DNA of 64,000 bases from Sodiomyces alkalinus F11 (lineage: Eukaryota > Ascomycota > Sordariomycetes > Glomerellales > Plectosphaerellaceae), in the NCBI RefSeq assembly GCF_003711515.1, contig NW_021167084.1, positions 1,653,932 through 1,717,931 on the forward strand. Direction: 5' to 3'. Made by a program: the position numbers and the translations under genes. The notes under the pieces were generated by a model. The model saw only the letters and a program-made list of their open reading frames with translations. It made no database searches and had not been told where the DNA came from. Each line of letters starts with the position of its first letter. Position 1 is the first letter of the stretch. Shown here piece after piece: positions 45,537 to 57,099 of the stretch.

Positions 45537-46620
45537 GACAAACGACGATGACGGCTGCTCCGATGTCTTGGACTGTTTGGTAGCGAAGTAGGAGATGCGA
45601 AAGCTGACTTGAATGTTGTTTTCTGATGTTTTCCAGATCTTCTAGGACTCGGTTCGGGGCGGATGGATGCTCGGCACTTTATATCTCCCATCCCTCTTCT
45701 GCGAGGACCTCGTCCATAACTCGAGCTCTATCTCCTTAACCCTCCCACATGAGCTACACGCGCATATCCCAGCCCTTGATTTTCTCTTTTCTCATGCTAC
45801 GCGCCCATTGCCGCTACATTTCAGAGTTTGATGGGGCTCACATCTTCGTAACCGCCGGCTATTCCCGTCAAGCGACGCATGATATCGTTGGAACCGTATC
45901 TCAGCCCGGTCAGAGGTCAGAGCCGTTACTGTCTGTTGGTGATATTCTGCATTCTTTTGCATTGGGTGTTCGAGCTCGACCGGGGAACTGACCGGCTTGT
46001 CTCATTTGCATGCTTGCAGGCGGGGCGTATCGCCTCTGGCCCCGCTCTTGGCCATGGGTTGAAGATGGGGGGGCAAGTGGAGCAAGGCGGCTCACAGAGG
46101 CAAGATTGGCTCCTCCACAGTTAGTGCAGACTAGCCCGGAAATCTAAAAGAGTAAAAAGGACTCCAGAATAGAAAATCTGACGCGGTAGGTGAAACATCC
46201 ACGAGCCTCTGCGTCTCAGCCCCCACGCGTCCTCGGATTCTCATGTGCACTACATACAACTACTCCCGAGTCTCTGCTTGCCATTGCACGATGGTTTCAG
46301 TCTTTCAACCGCCTCCGTAGGCAAACAGCTTCCAACCCTTGCGTTCTGAATCCACGGCTTGGCGGGCGGCTCCCGCAAGACATGGACTGACAAACCAGAG
46401 TGCGCCTTGTTCTAGTCGAAAGAGTGCTTCAGCCTTCCCCTTCCGCGCGCGCCTCGCTTCCAACCTACCGGTATCCATTACTATGGCTGGATTTCTGGCT
46501 GGAATTCATCCAAGAGAAATTATCCGACAAACCGTGACTTTGTCCAGAGTTCACTTTTGCTGTCATCATGCCTTTCAAAAGCTAGACGCGGACTCAATTA
46601 AGCAGTAGTCCCGAGAAAAA
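45537..46620. other. Unique DNA before the RIP-degraded block
   Basis: Promoter of the FN3K-like gene and about 1 kb of ordinary-composition sequence; no gene supported. Confidence 0.5.
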
Positions 46621-46973
46621 GCCCCAGCTCGCTCGGCCTCAGCTTAGACCGTAGACATACGAGGGACGTGTTCCTCTTATCACACTCAAAAACGTACTAC
46701 TACACCAAAAGAGAATTCTCTAATATGTAGGTACTTCTTGAGGTATATATAGTTTAACACACCCCCTAGCCTGTATAAGGACGATCTTCGTGCTTAAAGG
46801 CTGACTAGAAACACACTTACATCGACACGGCTTATTTCGTATAAGCGGTCTTCTAGGGCACTAAAGCTTATTTAAGGCATCTCCTCGGCTAGGTTTCGAA
46901 CGGGTAGTCTTAGCAGGGGAAGTTCCAGGAATACACTAGCGTATTATATTCCTCCCGGGCTTATAACTATTAA

Positions 46974-47363
46974 ATTAACGGGAGCGTGCTTATAGGGAGC
47001 GTTGATTCAGGAAATGTATAATTATATTATCCATAAAAGAGAAAGAAAAAAGGGGGCGGGTATACATGTCCTAAATATATCTGCCACCTTCCAAGCGAGG
47101 ATAGTAGGGCACCTCCAACTAATAGGAGAGCACTATACCGTGGCTCACGTAATAGAATATAATATATTGAATTAACGGGAGCGTGCTTATAGGGAGCGTT
47201 GATTTAGAAAATATATAATCATATTATCTATAAAAGAGAAAGAAAAAAGGGGGCGGGTATACGTGTCCTAAATATATCTACCACCTTCTAAGCGAGGATA
47301 GTGGGGCACTTCTAACTAATAGGAGAGCACTATACCGTGGCTCACGTAATAGAATATAATATA
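46974..47363. repeat. Two tandem 197-bp repeat units
   Basis: Unit one (46974-47170) and unit two (47171-47363) align almost base for base, starting ATTAACGGGAGCGTGC and including a GAAAGAAAAAAGGGGGCGGG block. Differences are mostly C/T and G/A transitions of the RIP type. Confidence 0.85.
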
Positions 47364-48807
47364 CCCCCTAATTATTACGCCGTAATTAGCGGAACGATTA
47401 CTTAGCCTAACCTTAACCTAGCCTTATTTTTAACCTTAACATAGCCTCAAAGGGTTATATAATACCCTTAATATCAAGTTAAAAGGCAGGAATAAAAGCC
47501 ATAAAATAGTAAAGAATAATAATAATAGTAGTAAATAATAAAGGAAAAGTGCTATTAATAATAGTAGTAAATAGGTAATAGTAGGGCCTTCCGTAGATAA
47601 ATTAAAGGCGTTATGCCTGTTAACGACTAGTCATAGGTCGTGGCATAAGTGAGGTCGTAATAATAGATTATCTAGAACTAAGGAAGGAAGAAGAAAAAGG
47701 AGAAAAGTCTACAGCGCTAGGCTAGCTATAAGGTGGCGATAGCTAGGCGATATAGGTCCGTTAACTAAGCGCGTAGCTAGGAAGATCCGGAGTATAGCCG
47801 GATCCTCTATATCGGGGCTAACTCGTAATATATCCCCCCCCTCCTCCCTCCGGGGGTTATATAACCGCGCGCCCTTATTATGCCTTAGTTCCCTCTTACG
47901 TCGCGGTGATAAAGGAATAGGCGCGTCTTTTTATCTTACCTCGCCCTTACCTCGATATTAAAGAAATCTTAGGTCGCCTGCTAACCCTTTATTTATATAC
48001 CTAAAATAGTAACGTAGGCTCCCTCGCGTAGATCCTATCCGTAGATATATTATGCCCTTTTTTCCCTTATAGGCTCTCTCTTCCTCTCTTCTTCCCTAAC
48101 TATAATAATAATAATAATAGCTATAGCTATTCTATATATTCTCGCGCCTCCTTATTACGACGATTCCTCTAACTCCTTTCGGTTATAGATTCCCCTTATC
48201 GATACTCGTATAGTTTAAGAGTTCCCCGTCTAAGGTAAGCTATCCCTTTCTCGCGATCTTTATATAAAATAACCCCGCTAATTTATAGCGTTTATAGGCG
48301 GCGCTAGCCCCCGGCGATAATAAGCGTAATAATAGTAGTAAGCGTGCTACCGATAACGATATAGGTGCCACGCTCTTACGCCTTAGGCTATATTAACTAT
48401 ATAATAGTTCGGGTTATCACCGCCGCCTTTACCTAATAAGAAGAAGTCGGAGGGTAATTAGCCTCCTAAGCACCTTCCCGGTAGCGTTTATACTAAGCTA
48501 TACCTCCTTTACACGCGCGACGTCGCCGATAGAAAGTATAAGCGCCTTTATCGTAGCTAGATCAATCGGGGGAGGAAATACTATATATACTCTACGAAGA
48601 TACACCGATATATACCTCTCCTAGCGCACCTTAAAGGCCACGCGTAAAGGTTATTCGAGACGACTACCCTTATTAGCGACGATAATAAGAATAGCCCTAT
48701 AAAACTACTTCCCCTTTAAAGTCGCGAGCTTATCACTAACCTCTCTCCTAAGAATAGGACCCGTATCTTAACGTCTACGCGGTGTTTTAGGATACCCTTA
48801 TAGCTAG

Positions 48808-49087
48808 GAATCTGATAACGGCGATATTACCTATAGCTATATATCCCGCGGAGGCTCCCGACACGGTAATCGCGCTAGCCCCTTCTCCTCCTTAGGAGGT
48901 CTAAAACGCTATAGCACTATAGCTAGCCTCGCTACGTTTCCTAAGGTCGTTAACGAGGTGGCTAAACTAGCCTCGCTTCTTTTAGTAATAGAGGTTACTA
49001 GTAAGGTGGTTATACTAGTTTTTTCTCCTCCTTTAGAGGTTTTAGAAGAGATAGCGTCGGGACTAGATATATCGCCTCCGGAGGAGG
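48808..49087 (+). pseudogene. Left part of an older ORF interrupted by the retrotransposon
   Basis: An open frame of 93 codons runs from 48808 up to the insertion (ending ...GLDISPPEE). It continues in the same frame after the retrotransposon at 56563 (starting VAIRAE), when one copy of the 5-bp target duplication is ignored. The product is unrecognised. The right part contains stops at TAG/TAA positions typical of RIP. Confidence 0.5.
49083..49087. repeat. Target site duplication GGAGG, left copy
   Basis: The same five bases follow the right LTR at 56558-56562. Five-bp duplications are typical of gypsy integrases. Confidence 0.75.
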
Positions 49088-49630
49088 TGTTACGACCAAC
49101 GGGCCCAACACACAATATACAGGAAGGATACCCTGGTACGTGACGCCGCACTAAGACATAACCAGAAGATGACTCAGGAAGGAGTCACGTGTCAGGCCAC
49201 GTGATACAGGGAAAGGATACTTTAGAATAATATAGGGAGTGATCACTAAGGGTCTAGTAAGCAAGAGTGAATAATACAGGGAGTAATCACCAGGGGCCTA
49301 GTAAGTAAGAGTAAATAATATAGGGAGTGATCACTAAGGGCCTAGTAAGCAAGAGTAAACAACACACTATATATACCTTAGTATTCTAGGCCTTACTTCT
49401 ACTAGAGAATAAGGCATCGATTAATCTAAGTCTTCACCTAGACTACTATTCTACGCTTAAACCTACCTTATAAAGAAGACGCCTAGTCTTTACGACGTAA
49501 CTACGACTAGACCACTACGAACGATAGTTACTGCTCTTTAGTTAATATCCTCTTCTTATTTTAAACTAAAACCTCGACGCTAGTCTCCTATCGTCTGCTA
49601 TACTATAGAGGACCGGAAGCTGTTATAATA
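49088..49630 (+). repeat. Left LTR (543 bp)
   Basis: Starts TGTTACGACC; its end TTATAATA aligns with the right LTR's end CGTAACA. It has three copies of a 44-bp direct repeat (from 49226, 49270 and 49314), one more than the right LTR, accounting for the exact 44-bp length difference. Confidence 0.9.
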
Positions 49631-49690
49631 TTTTAATCGATTCTATTCGGTAAGTAGACCTTAACACCTAATAAGCAGTACTCTCTCGAT

Positions 49691-51900
49691 AGAAGGTAAT
49701 ATATCGAATAACGCTAATACCACGGGTAACGCTACTAGCAACGCTAGAATAACGGCTACCGCGGCCGCCGACCTAATATAAGCTATACGTAATCAAATTA
49801 TATAACTCTATTAAGAGAACTAGTAACTCCGAGCTTAGATTAAGGCACCACGTCCTAGTAACCTAAGGTATAAATACCCAGAGCCACCTAAGTACGATAN
49901 NNNNNNNNNNNNNNNNNNNNNNNNNNNNNNNNNNNNNNNNNNNNNNNNNNNNNNNNNNNNNNNNNNNNNNNNNNNNNNNNNNNNNNNNNNNNNNNNNNNN
50001 NNNNNNNNNNNNNNNNNNNNNNNNNNNNNNNNNNNNNNNNNNNNNNNNNNNNNNNNNNNNNNNNNNNNNNNNNNNNNNNNNNNNNNNNNNNNNNNNNNNN
50101 NNNNNNNNNNNNNNNNNNNNNNNNNNNNNNNNNNNNNNNNNNNNNNNNNNNNNNNNNNNNNNNNNNNNNNNNNNNNNNNNNNNNNNNNNNNNNNNNNNNN
50201 NNNNNNNNNNNNNNNNNNNCTATATAAGCTTAACCGCCTAGAAGATTTTAGCACGTTTATAGCTATAGCTATTCGGATTAATAACCGATAATTTAAATAA
50301 TAAACAAAGAAATGCTAGAACTCGAATACTATAATACACACTACTTACTATAAGAGGAACTAAGCTAATACTAGTAGAAAGTAACTATACCTATACTAAT
50401 TTAGGAATACCTCGTATAGATACTATAGTAGTCCTATAAAGCTCGATAATATTAACCGATAGAATAATAAGCAGGGCAGGAAAGATATAAGCAAAGTTAA
50501 ATACTATAATTACGATAAAATAGGCCACTTCGCACGTAATTACTAATAGCCTAAAAGAGAACGATCGTAATAATAGGCTAACGCGATTAGAAGAGAGAAA
50601 ATCTAGAAGGAAATTAACGCTATTAGATACCTAGAAATTTATAAGGATAAAACACTACACGCTAACCTCTATTAAATAACCTACTACGATAACTATTATC
50701 TAGTATACTAATTAGAGAAGGACGGAGCTAAATACTACCCTAAAAGACCCTAAAAGATACTAGCTATAGTATCTAGTAACGAGTACGATAACGACTATAG
50801 CATTAAAATCCCGGACTAGGATAACGATAGACTAGCTTTATAAACTACTATGGAAATTCTTTAGGAACGCGGATAGATAAAGGAAGAAGCTAAAAGATAG
50901 AAGCAGATCTTAAAGATCCAGAAGAAATAGGAAGTCCACACGAATACTAGCAGTGGAGGCTTTAGCGCCCTCTAGGAAGTAGGACTCACTCCCGAAAAGA
51001 AATAATAGCTTAAGAAAGAAAATTATACATGTTACGTATAGGAGGAAATCGCTAAACTTAAGGAATAAGATTAGGAAACAGAGTCCGATAGAGTTCCGGA
51101 TAGTAATAAGAACTTCTAGTATTAACTTATAAAAGTAGCTAACCTAATTAAGGAGGAAGCTATCTAGCTACGAATACTCGACTAGCTTATAGAAGAACCC
51201 CTTAGATAAACCCACTAAGTCCATTTTACTAAACTTAGCTTTAATAACGCCTACCGTAAAGCACCCACGGATACTAGTAAAGAATAGTAATAAACTATAT
51301 ATTAACGACCTTACTATACTTAGGAAGACTAAGATACCTTTACCGGCCTAATAATAACCCTATAAGGACCGGATAATTAATCACCCGAGTACTAAACGTA
51401 TAAGAGAGAATAGATAATACACGCTAACTATCTAGGCTATAGCTTAATCCTTTAAGTAAATTATATCGAGGATATATACCCTACGTATAAGGAACGTAAA
51501 CAGGCTCATAACTTTTAGCCACGGAATAAAGAACGAACCCTAGAAGATAGAGTCTATTCGAAGAGATAACGTGATAACTAGGTTATTATGGAAACCAGGG
51601 ATAAAGGACGCGAAATTCGCCTCTAACTACCTAAAAATAACTACTACGAATACCGGTTAGACGAATACAGAACTATTAGCTATATAGTACACGTTACTAA
51701 GAAAATCCGATAACTAGAATAAGACTAAGAAGCTTAGGAATCACGCTTCTAGGCCCTCGATAAGCGTCTACGATAAATAGAATAGCTCTTAATCTATTAT
51801 AGGTTCTTAGATAAAGAAATATCCCTCGAATACCGAGCTAAATAGGTAAAAAACTAGGAGTATACAATCGTAAGGAGTACGCGAGAGGTACTCGATAGAT
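49691..51900 (+). pseudogene. Degraded gag region with altered zinc knuckle
   Basis: Coding-like but stop-riddled. At about 50502-50543 a CCHC-type zinc knuckle is recognisable by GHFA and spacing, but the three cysteine positions are TAC/TAT (Tyr), matching TG-to-TA RIP changes. The left part is lost in the assembly gap. Confidence 0.7.
49900..50219. other. Assembly gap (320 N)
   Basis: Undetermined bases inside the gag region. The long open frame reported across it on the minus strand is an artefact. Confidence 0.99.
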
Positions 51901-54900
51901 ATACTCTATAACACATAGTAGTATAGGGTATTACTATATTAGAATACGACTTGATAAATATAAGATAAACGCACTATTAGATATAGGCGTAGCAGGAAAC
52001 TTTATCTTACTAGTAGCCGTGAGAAAGTTCTTTATACCCTAGGTTAGAAAACACCTAGAAAACGAGTATAAAATTACTCCGTATACGGGAAAGAACTAGT
52101 CCTAAGAAAAAGTCATTATTAGCTAGGAGACTATACACCTTTAGGTTAAAATTCAGAATAAGACTAAAGTAATAAAGTTCGATATATACGATATAGGCTA
52201 TAAGGATATTATCCTTAGTAAGCTATAATTTAATAAGTGGAATCCTGATATAGACTAAAAGCTTAGCTAGCTCTAATAGAGATTAGAGAGTAAGTAGAAG
52301 ACTATAAAGGAAACCTTACCCGATCCTAATATCCGTTAAAAATAGCAGAAAGACTTACCGACGAAGGAACCTTAGGGAGACTTAGATAGCCGCTAAAAAC
52401 TAGAGACTAAGGCAAAAGAAGTACGAAAGACTTTAAGATAGCAGCGACGGTATAATAACCAACGCGTAATAAATATTATTAAAGGAATCTATTAGATTAT
52501 CTAAGTAGAAAAAGGACTCGCGGAAGGCGATTAAGATAGACTCGCTAAGGTATTACTAGAATACCGTAAATACGGAAAGCTATTTACCGAAAATCTAGAA
52601 ACTAGATTACTAAAATATCGATACTACGATCACGAGATACCCCTTAAGGAGGGTATATACCCGAAATTCTTTTTAATCTATAAACTAAATTAAAAGGAAT
52701 TAGATACCTTAGAAGAATATCTTAAAGAAATAGTAGTAAAAGGCTATATTAGAGTATTATAGTTATTAGCAGGATACCCTATCCTATTTATACTAAAGAA
52801 AAACGGTAAACTACGACTATATATCGACTATTAATAACTTAATAAGATAATTATTAAGAACCGCTACCTATTACCTTTTATCTCGGAGATATAAGATTAG
52901 TTAGTTAGAGTATAATAGTTTATAGCACTTAACTTAAAAGGAGCCTATAACTTAATTAGGATTAAGGAAGGAGAAGAGTAGAAAATAGTATTCCGAATAA
53001 AATAAGGATATTTCGAGTACCTTATTATACCCTTTAGATTAATAAATACGCCGGTATCGTTCTAAACGCTTATTAACGATATCCTAAGGAAGTATCTAAA
53101 CTATTTTATTATAGTGTACCTAGACGATATTCTTATCTTCTCCGAAATACTCGAAGAATACCGATAATACGTTTATATAATCCTATAACTCCTATAAAAC
53201 GCTAACCTACTAATTAAACCAGAAAAGGTGTAATTCCACACGTAAGAAGTTAACTTTTTAGAATACACGATATAACTTAACGAAATCTGTATAGATAAGG
53301 CGAGAATCTAATACGTCTTTAAATAGCTATAGCCGTAGAACGTTCGCGATATTTAGTCTTTCCTCGGACTCGTTAACTACTATTAACGGTTTATTAAGGA
53401 CTATAGTAAGATTACTATCCCCTTACTAAAATAACTTAAAAAGGGCTTGACTTCGAATAGAACCAAAGAATAGAAGAAGTATTCTAAGCCCTTAAAGGAA
53501 AGGTTACCAGCGAACCTATCTTAGTAATACTAAACCCCGATAAAGAATATAAACTCGAAATAGACGTATCCGACTAGGCTCTAGGAGTATTACTCGGATA
53601 ACGCGACGTAGAAGGAAGACTATATCCTATAGCCTTTATATCAAAAAAACTTAGTGGACCAGAACTTAACTATTAGATCCACGATAAAGAACTAATAGCT
53701 ATTATCGAAGCCTTTAAAGAATAGAGATCGTATCTATCAGGAATAAAATACCCGGTATAGGTCTACACGGATTATAAGAACCTCACGTAATTCACCACTA
53801 CTAAGGTTCTTAATAAACGATAGATCCGATAGGTAGAATTTCTATCCGAATTTAACTTCGATATTTAATATATAAAAGGAAGCGAAAATAGCCACGTAGA
53901 CGCACTTAGCCGACTAGAAATACCTAATAAATCACCTAAACTATAAGCTATACTCTAATAGGAAGGAGAAGCTCTTACTCTTAAAAATAGAGGAATAAAT
54001 AGCATTAATCGGATAACCGACACTATGTTTAAAGAAGCACGCGCCTTACTAATATATAGATATTAAGGAGTTTATAAGATCTACCGCCGATTACGATAAT
54101 AATACGGCTATACAGGAACTAAAGAACGAGTCAGGGACTTTATTCGTAACTACGATATTTACTAGAAAGTAAAGAGCAGCCGATATAAACCTTACGGACT
54201 ACTAAAACTATTACTAGTAGTAAATAGACCTTAGGAATCGATCACGATAGACTTCGTAACAGGATTTCCGATATCTAAAGATCTAGTAATAAGAATCGCC
54301 TATAATAGCGTATTCGTAATCGTCGACCGATTCACGAAATACACTCTTTATATTCTATATATTAAAAATACTATAGCAGAGGAACTAGCTAGTATCTTCC
54401 TCGACCGCCTAATCCGGGATTATAGTATACTATATAAGATTATTATAGATAGAGATAAATTATTCACTAGTAACTTCTAGAAAGCAGTTATAAGCTAGCT
54501 AGGGACGAAATATAAGTACTTAATAGTATTTTACCCTATAACCGACGGATAAACCGAAATTATAAACTAAATCCTAGAATAATACCTACGATACTATATA
54601 GGATACGAATAAGATAATTAGGTATAATACGTACCGCTTATATAGTTCGTATATAATAGCTCGTTAAACGAGTTAATAAAGAAAACACTATTTAAAGTAA
54701 ACTACGGATATAATCCGATAGTATTTAGGAAACCTTTAGAAGGACTAGATACGCTAAAAGTAATAAAAATAGTGGAAAGTATAAAAAAACTACACGAAAA
54801 ACTACGAACCGACCTAAAGATAGTCAGAACACGAATAAGTAAGTACGCGAATTAATTAAGGATTAAAGGACTAACCCTTTTAAGGGGGGACCGCGTTTAC

Positions 54901-55250
54901 CTTATTCGTAAAAACATAAAAATATAACGACTAAGCGATAAATTAGATTTTAAAAAACTAGGACTATTCGAAATCCTAGAGAAAAAATCAGATACGAACT
55001 ATATTCTATCACTACCTCCGATAATAAGAATACATAACAATTTCTATATTTCACTACTTAAACTAGTACTAAAAAATATAAAAATAATATAAGATATAAT
55101 CGTGGTCGATACTAGCGATATGTATAAAGCAGAACGAATTCTTAATCACCGAGAGATGCTAGACGGCACCGAATATTTTATTAAGTGGAAAAACTACGAC
55201 CACGGCGATAATATATAGGAACCTAAAGAAAACCTGATCTATTATAAGTA
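51901..55250 (+). pseudogene. Degraded pol region: protease, RT, RNase H, integrase, chromodomain
   Basis: Protease: ALLDIGVAGNF at 51971-52003, where Ile stands at the usual Thr/Ser next to the catalytic Asp. Reverse transcriptase: the YLDD box at 53118-53129 is intact. RNase H-like: TDYKNL near 53769. Integrase: a zinc-binding region with Cys codons turned to Tyr (around 54145-54165), then IDFVTGFP and VIVDRFTKY near 54245-54345. Chromodomain: AERILNHREML then FIKWKNY (55129-55230), identifying a chromovirus. Many stops. Confidence 0.85.
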
Positions 55251-55269
55251 ACTCCTAAAGTAATACCGA

Positions 55270-55990
55270 TAAAACACTATCAGGACCCGGAACTAGACAC
55301 CGCGGTCTACGTAAAATTAATATCCGAAAAATCACCTATCCTACGCTGGAATCTGATTCTAATTAACCACGTTAACCGTACCTGCTGCCTACGTAGCCAT
55401 TATAGTCTTAGACTCCGCACGATAAGCCTCGGCTTCCTTCCGCTCTACTTCCTCCAGCTCCTCTATACTTACAAGGTCCCTTCGGACTATTTCGACACCT
55501 TTCTTTCGGAGCTATAGACGTATACGATGAAGGCGGGAGAGTTTAGCTAGAGTCTTGGCGGTTTTGCGCTGCTGCTCTAGAGCCTTCTGCTATTATTCGT
55601 GGAGGACCTCTTCCGCGAGGTTCTCCTCCTCTTCGAGTCGCTTAAGCTTAGCGTTGATTCGACTAGCTAGGAGGGGAGCGTTAGAGTAAGGATAGCCGAG
55701 GGAGATAATAAAGATACTAACCAGAAGATATAGGGATACGGGAAGAATTATAGGAGCGACCGGCACGGTAATAACAGGAATAATAATTAAGATCGTCCAG
55801 AACGAAATAGCTAAGATTACGATCAAAGTAACAAGAATAAGGAATAACCTCGTAACCCTAATCGTTAATTAGCGCGGATTTAGTTTAACGATCGAGCGTG
55901 GAATAAAAGAGCGAGGCTTTAGCAGAACGTTTCCGTACACGGTCGGATATAATAGTTAGCTATAAAAGAAAAGAAGAAAAAATAAGGGAA
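55270..55990 (-). pseudogene. Antisense ORF with membrane segment and coiled coil inside the retrotransposon
   Basis: Read on the minus strand, a nearly continuous frame of roughly 220 codons runs from about 55970 to 55390, broken only by stops explainable as Gln codons altered by RIP. It begins with a basic stretch, then two strongly hydrophobic segments (such as LFLILVTLIVILAISFWTIL), a GYPYSNAPLLASRINAKLK junction and a charged coiled coil with EEEENLAEEV, ALEQQRKTAKTLAKLS and SIEELEEVERKEAEAYRAE. No similarity to standard gypsy proteins is apparent; it could be a captured gene fragment or an accessory ORF. No ATG was found, possibly changed to ATA. Confidence 0.55.
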
Positions 55991-56058
55991 ATGACGAACC
56001 TGGCGTGGTCGGCCTACTTATACGACCGCTAGGATAGCGCTTAGAAAAGGGGAGGTAA

Positions 56059-56557
56059 TATTACGACTAACGGGCCTAACATATAATATATAGGAAGGAT
56101 ACCCTAGTACGTGACGCCGCACTAAGATATAACCAGAAGATAACTTAGGAAGGAGTCACGTGTTAGGCTATATAATACAGGGAAAGGATACTTTAGAATA
56201 ATATAGGGAGTGATCACCAAGGGTCTAGTAAGCAAGAGTGAATAACATAGGGAGTGATTACTAAGGGCCTGGTAAGCAAGAGTGAATAATATACTATATA
56301 TACCTTAGTATCCTAGGCCTTACTTCTACTAGAGAATAAGGCATCGATTAATCTAAGTCTTTACCTAGACTATTATTCTACGCTGAAACCTACCTTATAA
56401 AGAAGACGCCTAGTCTTTACGATGTAACTACGACTAGACTACTACGAACGATAGTTACTACTCTTTAGTTAATATCCTCTTCTTATTTTAAACTAAAACC
56501 TCGACGCTAGTCCCCTATCGTCTGCTATACTATAAAGAACCGGAAGCCGTCGTAACA
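56059..56557 (+). repeat. Right LTR (499 bp)
   Basis: Starts TATTACGACT (first TG changed to TA) and ends CGTAACA. It has two copies of the 44-bp direct repeat (from 56197 and 56241). It shows more CA-to-TA and TG-to-TA changes than the left LTR. Confidence 0.9.
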
Positions 56558-56892
56558 GGAGGTCGCTATTAGGGCGGAATAACTAACCTTATCTCCTCCT
56601 CGCGAGGCTATAGGCGAGGTGGTGGTTTTAGGCCTAGTCCCTCTTAATATCGTAGCGGAAAAGAACGCTCGCTTTATTACTCCCGCTCTTTTATCGGAGC
56701 CTTTATTATCTAATAAAGACTTTAGGCGCCTCTAACTCGTAAAGTTAAGGGAGTAGACTCGGCTATTTAGGGAGACACTTATACTCGGTTGCGCTAACAT
56801 CGTGATCGCCGAATTCTAATAATACGCAGAGTATAGGCGAGCTTTTATATTTACGGGTATAACTATTAAGAGTCAAAATTCATCAGATTATA
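56558..56892 (+). pseudogene. Right part of the interrupted older ORF
   Basis: Continues the frame of 48808-49087 after the insertion: a stretch of ordered sequence such as EKNARFITPALLSEPLLSNKDFRRL and GCANIVIAEF, with stops at former CAG/CAA-type positions. Unrecognised product. Confidence 0.5.
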
Positions 56893-57099
56893 AACATAAC
56901 AACCACGGGCGCACAATAGGAGTAAAATCGATAAAACCACCGGGACGGAGATTATAACCACCGCCTCCCTCTTAGGATACTATCGTAGCGGCACCGTAAT
57001 ACCGGCGCTACGGTATAATCGGAGGAAACATGGGATAGTGTTATCCCGACCGCGACGACGCAGAATTCGTAATAGACCTACTTCTTGTAATATAAGCGT

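Larger units (their letters stand above)
46621..49087. repeat. RIP-degraded repeat DNA, unassigned
   Basis: From about 46.6 kb the sequence changes abruptly: dense TAG/TAA triplets in all frames, abundant TpA, and few CpA/TpG, while CpG remains. It is old, mutated repeat sequence. I could not assign a family to most of it. Confidence 0.6.
49088..56557 (+). mobile_element. Ty3/gypsy chromodomain retrotransposon (chromovirus), RIP-inactivated
   Basis: About 7.5 kb including a 320-nt gap. It has two LTRs, a 5-bp GGAGG target duplication and a purine-rich tract (AAAAGGGGAGG, near 56045) before the right LTR. The internal order is gag with a degenerate zinc knuckle, protease, reverse transcriptase, RNase H, integrase and chromodomain, which is the gypsy order. 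Reading frames are broken by many TAG/TAA stops, so it cannot encode functional proteins. An extra antisense ORF occupies the space between chromodomain and right LTR. Confidence 0.9.

Noticed and set aside
49835..50254. 139-aa minus-strand ORF in the retrotransposon
   Set aside because: It consists mainly of N bases from the assembly gap.
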